From: Pteria penguin
Taxonomy: Eukaryota; Mollusca; Bivalvia; Pterioida; Pteriidae
Direction: 5' to 3'
NCBI GenBank assembly: GCA_035048485.1
Contig: CM068590.1
Coordinates: forward strand, 620,001 to 684,000
DNA: 64,000 nucleotides
This document shows, in pieces, positions 41,156 to 52,380 of the stretch. Numbering within the stretch: position 1 is the first letter of the stretch; each line of letters begins with the position of its first letter. The translations under genes and the position numbers were made by a program. The notes under the pieces are model-generated. The model made no database searches and was not told the origin of the DNA. It saw nothing but the letters and a program-made list of their open reading frames with translations.

Positions 41156-42297
41156 GTTTATTCCTTTGGTGACGTAGGAAAGTAACGTGATAAATAACGC
41201 TGTTTCCTCGGAAAGCTGTGGCTGTTTCGTTGCGTGAAAATAGATGCAGTTAGAATCTATCTAGCGGAGTTGTTTAAAACAGCAACAAATAACGCTTTAT
41301 GATAGCGTGACGGTTGGCGTTCGGTAGCAACCTAACAATTCACGTCATTTGATGACGTGAAAAATTACTGTGCTTTGTTTTCAAGAAACGACGTAATCCC
41401 GTTTAATTTTCTTTTGTTCTTCAGCAATATCCAGCGATTTGTTCAATGACATAGAAATCTGTCGTTTTATGACGCTACTGTGTTGACGCTCTGTGTCTGG
41501 GACACTTACTGCATTCACCACGCGCTAGCACAAGACTGAGGAATCCCACTCACCTGTAGTTATTTTTAGCATCTCGAAGCAGGCTGCGTGATCGACGATA
41601 ATTGGCTGCTCAGTCATGCACCTTCCTGGGATTCCATAGTATTAGAGCGTGACTTTACGCGCGCCAACCTGTTCTCTGGTATCTCGGAGGGGGGTTCCAT
41701 ACGCCAACTTGTCAACGTAAACACGGGATAGAGAAAGAAATATCGTCAATCACTCACTATGAGGGTGGATTTATGACGCTTACATTCAATGTGTCATGTT
41801 ATATAAATCTGAAGTATTGAATCGCATAACCCCTGACCCCTACCCTTCCCTACATATCTCCGAAAGAAAAAAAATTAGGAAAGAAGAAACACACAAAATT
41901 TCCCACTTTCGGGAGACAAAGAAAAAAAAAACAATCCAGTAAACACACAAAACTAAAGGAAAAAAATCCACCCTGGTATAGTTTTCCTCTCTTCTCATTA
42001 TTTATTATGTTTTCCCCTAGGAAAAGTTCGTCCAGTGTTTAAATTTTGCTTTTCTACTTTTTATTCCGTACTCATTTTTGTTTAATTTTTGCTTACAGTT
42101 TTTATTGATTGATTGATTGTTGTACGGTAGAAGTTTACATATATTATGAATTAAAGTATGTTACTATACATCATGTACTAGAACACTGTCAATTATTATG
42201 TTAAAATACTTACTTGAAAACATCATAGACAGATTTAGAGGGAAAGAGGGGTGTCGCAACTCAATCCCCCCATTGGTCGGAACATCTTACCAAAAAA
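41156..42297. other. Upstream flank of the vWA gene, no gene seen
   Basis: 41156-41700 is relatively GC-richer single-copy-looking DNA with TGACGT/ACGTCA motifs and would hold the promoter. 41820-42240 is A-rich. No coding signal. Confidence 0.4.
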
Positions 42298-44857
42298 CAA
42301 GAGGCCCAAGTGGGCCTATATCGCTCACCTGAGTACCTATATTATCAGTCATGCATGAAGGAAAAATTCATTTATTTTTGCATTAATGTGACCAAGTCAA
42401 CACAGATGTTGAAAATATGTCAAATTTTATTTCAGGCTAGAATAAAAAACAACACTTTTTTGCACATCCATTCAGGTGATTTTGATATTAAGCATTTCCT
42501 TTGTCTCTGCAAGAAGTCATTCAGGGCAACAAGTTAGTCATTTTCTTTAGGTGGGGCCTTTTGTTGACTGATTTCAAGTCTGGGTCATGAACAACAATTG
42601 TTTCAAATATTGTCCAGATCTAACTTAAAATTGCCTAATTTCATATGTTGAGTGTTGAGAAACATCTAAAAACTTATTTAGATGTGTAAAGAAATGAAAA
42701 AAAAAATTTGACCACAGCTGGATTTGAACCGCTACTCTCCATATTTCAATTACCAAGTGGTATATGTACTATTGTGAGAACTGCTTTTTAGACATGGTGG
42801 CATTATCTGTTAACCAATTTGGATGAAATTTACCAAATTGATAGAGGACTTTTAGTACTTCATGTATTCCATGTTTCATTAAAATCTTTCATGTGGTATA
42901 ACAGCAGAAGTGAAAAATGTGATTGAATTGTTCCTATACACCCTCATTTGGAAGTCTTAAAAAATTCATAGAAAATCCAAAAATTGCGATATTGACAAAA
43001 TTCTTTCAAAGTAACAATCCTTACCATAATTATGATCACAATAGTCCATAAGAAATCATCATTATCAATTAACTAGGAAATAAGACACTTTTTTCTGCAT
43101 TGAATCACCAAGTCCAAAGAAATGTCGAAAAAAATTCTAAAATTTGATTTTGGAAGGAAACCAAAATGACAATACATCTTCACTCATCCCTCTAGATCAT
43201 TTCTATGCATTCTGTTTGTCTCTGTATACAGCCCGTATGAAAAAGAATATTGTTAAACGAGGGAACTCATTGTGACCTACTCTTGACTATGGTGGCGCCA
43301 CCTGTAAAGAGGTCTGGACGAAAACAACAGAATTTGAAGAGGATCATAAGTGACTTATTTCTACCAAGATTTATTAAAATCCTTCAAACAGTTTTGTAGA
43401 AAAAGTTGAAAATGTGAAAAATGGCCAACCCCCCCCCAACCCCCCCCTTTTTTTTTTTGGAAGTCTTAAACGTAAAATTCCTAATTTCATATGTTGAGTG
43501 TTGAGAAACATCTAAAAACTTATTTAGATGTGTAAAAAAATTTTTTTTGACCACAGCTGGATTTGAACCGCTACTCTCCATATTTCAATTACCTAGTGGT
43601 ATATGTTCCATTGTGAGACCTACTTTTAGACATGGTGGCATTATCTGTTAACCAATTTGGATGATCCGCACAAAAAACAAAACCTTTGAAAAGGACTATG
43701 AGTACTTGCATCCTACCCAGTTTTATCACAATCCTTCAAGTTGTTCTGTAGATCAAGTTGAAGATATGAAAAATTGTCCCCCCCCCCTTTTTCTTGGAAG
43801 TCTTAAAAAATTCATAAAAAATTCAAAAATCGAGATATTGAAAAAATTCCTTCACACCAGCATTCCTTACCATAGAAATGATTAAATGAAACCAAATGAA
43901 TGCATCAATGTTTACTAAAAGAAAATAATAACTCTTTAATGCATTAAAATAACAAAGTCCAAAATGAAAATGAAAAAACATCAAAAATTTGATTTCGGAA
44001 TGGAACCAAAAATAACAACACTTCTTCACACATCCCTCTAGATCATTCCTATGCATTCGGTTAGTCTCTGTATGCCCCCGGTCTGAAGAAGAAGTTTGTC
44101 AAAGTAGGGTACCCTCTTTGACCTACTTTTGCCTGTGGTGGCGCCACCTATTGATGGATCCTGACAAAGATGACCACATTTGTCGGGGACCTTGAGTACT
44201 TGATGCATGCCAAGTTTCATTGAATTCCAGCAAGTGGTTCTGAAGAAAAAGTTCAAAATGTGAAATGTTTACACCAATTGTCCCACCCCCCTTTTTCTTG
44301 AAAGTCTTAGAAAATTCATAAAAAATCCAAAAAATGAAATATTGAAAAAATTTCTTCGCAGTAGTGTTTCTCATCATAAAAATGATCAAATTAAACCAAA
44401 TTAATGCATCAATGTTTACTAAAAGACAAAAATACTTCTTTTCTGCATTAAAATTACAAAGTCCAAAAAAACATAAAAAAAACGTCAAAAATTATTTATC
44501 GGATTTCAACGATATGAACAAAATTTAGACATACATCCTTCTAGATCACTCAGATGCCATTAGTTTTATAGTCCATACACTGGTTCTGGAGAAGAGGATT
44601 TTCAAAGAGGGGTACCCTCTGAGATCTATTTTTAGCAATGGTGGCGCCACCTATTGAGGGATTTATATGAAATGAACAAACTTGGTAGAGGACCCCTAGT
44701 ACTTCATCCACACTAAGTTTCATGCAAATCCTTTAAGCGGTTCTGAAGAAGAAGTTGAAAATGTGAAAAGTTTACGGACGGACGACGGACGACGGACGGA
44801 CGACGGACGAAGAGTGATGCCAATAGCTCACTTGAGCCTTTGGCTCAGGTGAGCTAA
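42298..44857 (+). mobile_element. 2.5-kb dispersed element (full-length candidate)
   Basis: Starts AACAAGAGGCCCAAGTGGGC...CGCTCACCTGAG and ends GGACGGACGACGG repeats, then GAGCCTTTGGCTCAGGTGAGCTA. The 11-bp GCTCACCTGAG is therefore present at both ends in inverted orientation. Inside are four to five diverged ~500-bp subunits, each with a GGTGGCGCCACCT block, TTTCAT.GAA.TCC.GCAAG and a C- or G-run followed by CTTGGAAGTCTTAAAAAATT. No long frame. Same family as 1-624. Confidence 0.7.
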
Positions 44858-45111
44858 AAAAAGGGTAATTTTTTTTACCATTTTCAGGGCTGCAACCCCC
44901 TCCTCCCTTTCCGGACCGAATAGTGCAAAACATTAGTCATGGGGGGCTGCAATCCCCTCTCTTTCAGAAAGTTGTAGATCCGCCTATGAAAATCATTGTT
45001 TCTTTTTGCAAAACATCATTTATGTTACGATAATGTGCATTGGTGAAAATGAATTTTGAGAAAAAAATTCATTTTAACCAAAGACAAATGTCATACATCG
45101 GCACCTGCTGT

Positions 45112-45216
45112 ATCAATCTGATTAAAACCATATCCTTATTCCGCTTCTTTATTTCTCTCATTGCGGAAAGGGTAAATAGAGAAGCGGAATAAAGATATTG
45201 TTTTAATCAGATTGAT
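45112..45216. repeat. 105-bp foldback (about 43-bp arms)
   Basis: ATCAATCTGATTAAAACCAT... (45112-45154) pairs with 45173-45216, with few mismatches and a short loop. It ends 10 bp before the 43-bp minisatellite. Confidence 0.85.
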
Positions 45217-45225
45217 GCTGTACGA

Positions 45226-47464
45226 ATTCTGTTACCAAGGATTGTAAGGGGAGATGAGTCTCAGGAGGGATTCGTTACCAAGGATTGTAAGGGGAGATAA
45301 GTTTGAGGAGGGACTCGTTACCAAGGATTGTAAGGGGAGATGAGTCTGAGGAGGGACTCGTTACCAAGGATTGTAAGGGGAGATGAGTCTGAGGAGGGAC
45401 TCGTTACCAAGGATTGTAAGGGGAGATGAGTCTGAGGAGGGACTCGTTACCAAGGATTGTAAGGGGAGATAAGTCTGAGGAGGGACTCGTTACCAGGGAT
45501 TGTAAGGGGAGATGAGTCTGAGGAGGGACTCTTTATCAAGGATTGTAAGGGGAGATGAGTCTGAGGAGGGACTCGTTATCAAGGATTGTAAGGGGAGATA
45601 AGTCTGAGGAGGGACTCGTTCCCAAGGATTGTAAGGGAAGATGAGTCTGAGGAGGGACTCGTTACCAAGGATTGTAAGGGGAGATGAGTCTGAGGAGGGA
45701 CTCGTTACCAAGGATTGTAAGGGGAGATGAGTCTGAGGAGGGACTCGTTACCAAGGATTGTAAGGGGAGATGAGTCTGAAGAAGGACTCGTTACCAAGGA
45801 TTGTAAGGGGAGATGAGTCTGAGGAGGGACTCGTTACCAAGGATTGTAAGGGGAGATAAGTCTGAGGAGGGACTCGTTACCAGGGATTGTAAGGGGAGAT
45901 GAGTCTGAGGAGGGACTCGTTACCAAGGATTGTAAGGGGAGATAAGTCTGAGGAGGGACTCGTTACCAAGGATTGTAAGGGGAGATGAGTCTGAGGAGGG
46001 ACTCGTTACCAAGGATTGTAAGGGGAGATGAGTCTGAGGAGGGACTCGTTACCAAGGATTGTAAGGGGAGATAAGTCTGAGGAGGGACTCGTTACCAGGG
46101 ATTGTAAGGGGAGATAAGTCTGAGGAGGGACTCGTTACCAAGGATTGTAAGGGGAGATAAGTCTGAGGAGGGACTCGTTACCAAGGATTGTAAGGGGAGA
46201 TGAGTCTGAGGAGGGACTCGTTACCAAGGATTGTAAGGGGAGATGAGTCTGAGGAGGGACTCGTTACCAAGGATTGTAAGGGGAGATGAGTCTGAGGAGG
46301 GACTCGTTATCAAGGATTGTAAGGGGAGATAAGTCTGAGGAGGGACTCGTTACCAAGGATTGTAAGGGGAGATGAGTCTGAGGAGGGACTCGTTACCAAG
46401 GATTGTAAGGGGAGATGAGTCTGAGGAGGGACTCGTTACCAAGGATTGTAAGGGGAGATGAGTCTGAGGAGGGACTCGTTATCAAGGATTGTAAGGGGAG
46501 ATAAGTCTGAGGAGGGACTCGTTACCAAGGATTGTAAGGGGAGATGAGTCTGAGGAGGGACTCGTTACCAAGGATTGTAAGGGGAGATAAGTCTGAGGAG
46601 GGACTCGTTACCAGGGATTGTAAGGGGAGATGAGTCTGAGGAGGGACTCGTTACCAAGGATTGTAAGGGGAGATGAGTCTGAGGAGGGACTCGTTACCAA
46701 GGATTGTAAGGGGAGATGAGTCTGAGGAGGGACTCGTTATCAAGGATTGTAAGGGGAGATAAGTCTGAGGAGGGACTCGTTACCAATGATTGTAAGGGGA
46801 GATGAGTCTGAGGAGGGACTCGTATCAAGGATTGTAAGGGGAGATGAGTCTGAGGAGGGACTCGTTACCAAGGATTGTAAGGGGAGATGAGTCTGAGGAG
46901 GGACTCGTTACCAGGGATTGTAAGGGGAGATAAGTCTGAGGAGGGACTCGTTACCAGGGATTGTAAAGGGAGATAAGTCTGAGGAGGGACTCGTTACCAA
47001 GGATTGTAAGGGGAGATAAGTCTGAGGAGGGACTCGTTACCAAGGATTGTAAGGGGAGATGAGTCTGAGGAGGGAGTCGTTACCAAGGATTGTAAGGGGA
47101 GATAAGTCTGAGGAGGGACTCGTTACCAAGGATTGTAAGGGGAGATAAGTCTGAGGAGGGACTCGTTACCAAGGATTGTAAGGGGAGATGAGTCTGAGGA
47201 GGGACTCGTTACCAAGGATTTTAAGGGGAGATAAGTCTGAGGAGGAACTCGTTACCAGGGATTGTAAGGGGAGATAAGTCTGAGGAGGGACTCGTTACCA
47301 AGGATTGTAAGGGGAGATAAGTCTGAGGAGGGACTCGTTACCAAGGATTGTAAGGGGAGATGACTCTGAGGAGGGACTCGTTACCAAGGATTGTAAGGGG
47401 AGATGAGTCTGAGGAGGGAATCGTTACCAAGGATTGTAAGGGGAGATGAGTCTGAGGAAGGAGT
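45226..47464. repeat. 43-bp minisatellite, about 52 copies
   Basis: Unit CTCGTTACCAAGGATTGTAA then GGGGAGATGAGTCTGAGGAG and GGA. Copies are nearly identical; recurrent variants are GATAAG for GATGAG, CCAGGG for CCAAGG and TATC for TACC. There are no spacers between units, so it is not a CRISPR. 43 is not divisible by three and no gene spans it. Confidence 0.97.
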
Positions 47465-47969
47465 TATGGATGAGGAGAGTATATGAATTATATATTTTGA
47501 TGGTTTGAATGTCAAGACAGGCTAGAATATTGAAATATCGTTTGGTGGGGGTTATTTGCTTATTTGTTTTCTTTTCTTTATTATTATTGATATTATTACT
47601 ATTATCATTATCATTTTGCTTTATTGGTTAATTTATTTATTCAATTAAATTTTCGGTTTGCTTTGTTTGTTTGTTTGGTTTTTTGTTTGTTTGTTTGTTT
47701 GGGGGGTGTTTCTGGTTTTCTTTTCTTTTTTTTTTTTTTTTTTTTTGGTGTGTGTGTGTGGTTTTTTTTTTTTTTTTTTTTTTATTCTGTTTTATATTTT
47801 AGACAGCAATGGTTTATTTCATAAGTTGTTCAAACCACACCAAATTGCGACTTTAAATAGCATTAAAATTTAGCATCAAGACATGAATAAGTATTACAGT
47901 ATTACAAGGTATGCAATCATATGCAATGTACAATGGGTTTTAATGATAATTTTACCTTTCTGATAGGCA
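47465..47969. other. T/G-rich stretch, no gene
   Basis: Contains TTTGTTTG repeats and T-runs at 47727-47746 and 47762-47783. The apparent frames are Phe-rich artefacts. Confidence 0.7.
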
Positions 47970-48022
47970 TTTAAAGCTGGCCTCTCACCATAAAAAGCCG
48001 AAATGTTTCGAAATTTTTTTAA

Positions 48023-48056
48023 GGGAGCGAGGTCGACATAGGTCAACCTCGCTCCC
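48023..48056. repeat. 34-bp palindrome in the left arm
   Basis: GGGAGCGAGGTCGACATAGG followed by TCAACCTCGCTCCC: self-complementary with two mismatched positions. Its partner is at 50269-50302. Confidence 0.85.
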
Positions 48057-48092
48057 GTATGTTTTATGAATACTAAATGAACGTCTGACCCA

Positions 48093-48263
48093 GGGGCAGG
48101 CTTGGTGTAGTGGTTAAGCGCTTGGCTTGCGGCGCCGACGATCCGGGTTAGATTCCCGGGTTGCGCCACTATGTTTAAGAGGTTGGTAACCTCCTGCTTC
48201 CATGTCGCGATATAACTGAAATATTGTTGATAGCGACGTAAAACACCAACCAACCAACCAACC
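48093..48263 (+). mobile_element. tRNA-derived SINE, family A, inserted in the TIR element
   Basis: GGTGTAGTGGTTAAGCGCTT and ATTCCCGGGTTGCGCC boxes, (CCAA)n tail. AACGTCTGACCCA is duplicated exactly at 48080-48092 and 48264-48276, and the uninterrupted sequence survives in the right arm near 50230-50246. Confidence 0.95.
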
Positions 48264-50268
48264 AACGTCTGACCCAAATGCTCTCGCTTACCATATAAAA
48301 GAAATGTCAAGTCGACAAACCGTGACATTTAACTAGCGGCGACCTACACGGACGGTCAGCATGGCTGTACAAAAGTATGAAAACTTTTTTCCTCACTATT
48401 TACTTTACATAGATATTTAACACTTACAGCACTAGACGGATTCATTTCGTTACATTTTTACAAATTCCTTTACAACAATTTAGTTATATGTCTATAATTT
48501 CATTTTTGACTGATCTTATACCATACGGATGCAAGTCTACATGTATAGTGTAAACATGCATATCTTATTGCATTTCATAACATGATCCACTGCAGATTGG
48601 AGACGCAAGGGTCTTGTCTGACTAAACCGCTTCTTGCCTTATCTTTTAAACTGTCTTCCATATTCTACCCGGGTGGCATTCGCTTAAGTTCACTGCCCTC
48701 AAATTTACAGTTTTTTCCTGCATCCCAACCCTTCCCTCATTTCTTCTCCTTCCCACCTCACCTCAAAAATAAAATGAAATTCGAAATTAGTATACAGCAT
48801 TCCCAAAGACACTTTCTTGAATTCAGAGTGTTCGATTATAAGTATTTTACATTTACAGAGACAGAAATAATGGAGAGAAGAAAAGAAGCTGTTTGTTCTT
48901 CAAACAGCATATGTTCTTTTTACCTAGTCTTTCCTTGAGGGGGGATAACAGTGATGGATGGGTAAGAAGCTCCGCAATGTTTTGTATAATTTTATGAATG
49001 GGGATCCATGTCAAGTCAACAGTTACAAACAAACAGCATTATTATTAATTCTAATTAATATATGATTTTTAAACATTTTTCGTTCTCGTAACACCTGCGC
49101 ATCCCCTTCCGCTTTTTGCACCTGTCTAAGAGATCTTGGGCAAAAAAGCGTTCGGTCGTTCCGTCCGTCTGTATGTACCTCCGTAATTCTGCAGTGCCTA
49201 ATAACTTTCAATAGAATGTTGTTACAGTTACCAAAATTCAACAGTAAGTATATCCCCTAAGCGTCATCATGTGACCCGGGGTAGAACATTGACAGCTATG
49301 TTTATTTGCTATAAATAACAATATAAATTATCACAAAAGTGTCATATAGTTTTCAGTTTTCGTACTATTATTGATAAAAAATGTTTGTACTTGAAATAAA
49401 ATAAATAAAACAAAATAAAACAAAAGAAAATAAATTAAAATACCTTTGTGAATGAAGACGTCAGAAGAGTCCTATAATTTACAAATAGCATTATTCAGTA
49501 TTCACCCACTATGTGGGATCGTGAACAGAATCTTGTGTATAATTTTGAAGATTTCGTCTTCAATCTATACCATTTCCTGTTTGTATGTTACTTATTCGAA
49601 CACTCCAAAATATGTGTCAACAAACGGATGTGTAAACTGATATGTATTTTTTTACAGTAAAGTGTACGTGTATAAATAATATTATGCTTTCCAAATGTGT
49701 GGTCTGTTGTGGAGTATTGGAATTCGGCTCTTGTAATTTGGAGAAAGGATAGTATTACCTGAATATCGTAAGTTTTCAAATTACCTATATTTTATTGGCC
49801 TTTTTACATTTGCACGGAGAGGGTGGGTTCGTTACAAGTACAACTGAACACACGATACTATTTGTACATTATTATATATGTCATACCTGGTCATATTATA
49901 ATATCTAAATAACTAGAACATGTAATATAATTTGTTCGTTCGAACTTTAAAATGTGTTTATTTACGTTACGCACGGTTGGGTGGGTGGCCTTTTCGTGGC
50001 AAATGCATACAACATTACAATATCATGTGATCTTTTGTTATAACAAACTTTGTATTATTTATGTATGTTACTTCAAAAAATGAAGAGACAAAAAAGGAAA
50101 TATATAGAGATAATTACTTGTACTTCTGTTTGTGACGCCATGTTGCTTTTGTCGTGTCTTCGATGAAATGTCACGGTTGCATGGCTACGCCTGTTTCTTT
50201 TATACCGTGGGAGAAAGCTCTGTTCGAGCATTTGGGTCAGACGTTCATTTAATATTCATAAAACATAC

Positions 50269-50302
50269 GGGAGTGAGGTTGACCTAGGTCAACTTCGCTC
50301 CC
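50269..50302. repeat. 34-bp palindrome in the right arm
   Basis: GGGAGTGAGGTTGACCTAGG followed by TCAACTTCGCTCCC; the core TTGACCTAGGTCAA is a perfect everted AGGTCA pair. Confidence 0.88.
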
Positions 50303-50353
50303 GTTAAACTTTTTCGAAACACATCGGCTTTTATGGTGAGAGGCCAGCTTTAA

Positions 50354-50961
50354 GAAAGGCAGGACGATATTGTCACGTGGTCGCGTGGTTCCAGATGAGT
50401 CTGTTATCACCATGCATCGCGTCCTCCGGGTATGGTAGGGTTTATTTGCCTTCAGCCATCTGGATAATCGGCTTAAGATACAATACAATTATGATGATAC
50501 AATAAAAATCTATATACAATATGATAATATGGTAACAACTGTGAATGCAGTGGATTATTTGGACATGTAGGTAGGGACACGAAATACATATAGCAAATTT
50601 GGCATAGGGTGTAAATAAATCCATTCTGTGTACACAAGTATAAAACTCCGCCATGTTCAGATGTTTGATATTTTGTGAGAATAGATGAATCACTGCCAGA
50701 GTATGGAGAGTACAATGACAGAATGGAACAGTTCATGTACAGGTTAATGTATAAGTAATACGTCAGCATGCTCACATCAGGAATGAATACTTGAATCCAT
50801 GTCTAAAAGGACAAAGTCCACTCGCGTCAAACTTTAGTTTGTTGTTTTGTTGCTGTTCTTTATCTAGTTTATTGGCAATATCCTGTTATTTGCCCGTGGT
50901 CAATAAAATGTTCTACAATGTCTCGATTTATTCCATATAATGCGGAATAAAGCAAGTAGAA

Positions 50962-50965
<4 letters not shown>
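50354..50965. other. No gene recognised
   Basis: AT-rich single-copy-looking DNA; the short minus-strand frames at 50249-50775 have no family features. Confidence 0.5.
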
Positions 50966-51019
<54 letters not shown>

Positions 51020-51199
51020 TCAAATACACAATATACCTGTATGTATCAGCATTGAGAGTAAAGCCATGTACAAAGGAAATCAGTGTTCAAATTAGCTATA
51101 TTAGCATATTGATATACCCTATATATACAGCAGGTGAAGGCTGCGGGGCGAAACATGATATTGATTAGATGATGATGATGATGATGATGATTATCATTA

Positions 51200-51267
<68 letters not shown>

Positions 51268-51299
51268 GATACATGTTTTATCATTATTTGTTTATAATA

Positions 51300-51353
<54 letters not shown>

Positions 51354-51360
51354 TGTTTGT
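50966..51360. repeat. AAT/ATT trinucleotide arrays
   Basis: (AAT)n at 50966-51019, (GAT)n then (ATT)n at 51170-51266, and (ATT)n at 51299-51352. They are enclosed by an ~80-bp direct repeat (51018-51098 and 51490-51570) that is almost identical. Confidence 0.92.
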
Positions 51361-51570
51361 TTGTTTAACTATTTGGCGGGGGAGGGGTTGATACCGATTT
51401 TCTTCATCACTTATCATAGAAAAATGCATGCCCCATATATTGTTGATATCCATACAAAAATAAACTAACCAACAACATGTTAAAGCTGTATTCAAATACA
51501 CAATATACCTGTATGTATCAGCATTGAGAGTAAAGCCATGTACAAAGGAAATCAGTGTTCAAATTAGCTA

Positions 51571-52380
51571 AAAAATTAGGATACTGTTATGATATAATAC
51601 AGGCTATATACAGCCTCTTATTTGAGTGACAGTCTCTCAACTGTCAAACCACCTCTATTTTGATAGTGAATTTTTATGATTTTCCTAGTACAGAATATTA
51701 AATGTTTGAATATTTATATAAATTTCAGAAGCGAACATCTATATACCATAATGAATAATGTTTACAATAGACATTATTCTAGCAGAACTCGCCACTTCCA
51801 AGTATTATGATGCAAGATATTTCATAACTGAGCAGTATTCGGTCTTTTCATTATGCAGAGTTACATGTACTTCCCATTTGGAACGGTATTGACGTAATGC
51901 AATTATGACGTCATCAAATTCTATAGAAACCAATCTAAAACTCAGGGAAATGATAGTCCACAAATGATGTTTCCATATGAGATTGATGACTTCTTTTAAA
52001 CTGTTTTCCGTCAGATACCGTTCCAAAGGGGAAATAACTCTGTTAAACAAAAGGACTCAATAAACTCCTCAATTATTGATGAAAAAGTGTGAGTGAAGTA
52101 TAAAATGCCTTAACTTTTATGTCTGAAATATAAACGTCAATTTCAAACTTGATCGTACACGAAAAACCATGAAACTTGTCTCTCAAAACAGAGACTGTGT
52201 TTCATTTTGAACAATGTGTATCCGACCTGATCATTCATTGAGAGAGAGAGAGAGAGAGAGAGAGAGTTTAATAAAAGTAATACAGATGTGTATTTTACCT
52301 AAACCTTCGCATATATTCCCTATCTTATCGCTCATTTCATTTTCACACTCCATATCATGCATCATATACCTCCATTTTAG
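51571..52380. other. No gene recognised; (GA)n at 52239-52266
   Basis: AT-rich DNA; the frame at 51805-52050 (minus) has no recognisable motif. The GA dinucleotide tract precedes the 58-bp array by about 110 bp. Confidence 0.5.

Larger units (their letters stand above)
47970..50353. mobile_element. 2.4-kb TIR element with a nested SINE
   Basis: Left arm (47970-48092 continuing at 48277-48300 after the SINE) and right arm (about 50212-50353) are inverted copies. Outer ends are TAAAGCTGGCCTCTCACCAT / ATGGTGAGAGGCCAGCTTTA; inside each lies a 34-bp palindrome and AACGTCTGACCCAAATGCTC. Sub-terminal similarity continues (AACCGTGACATTT). The interior has no transposase-like frame. Confidence 0.75.

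Noticed and set aside
42310..42537. 75-residue frame at the start of the 2.5-kb element
   Set aside because: No family resemblance, and the homologous copy does not keep the frame.
45226..47464. CRISPR-like array
   Set aside because: Units are contiguous with no unique spacers, and the window is clearly eukaryotic.
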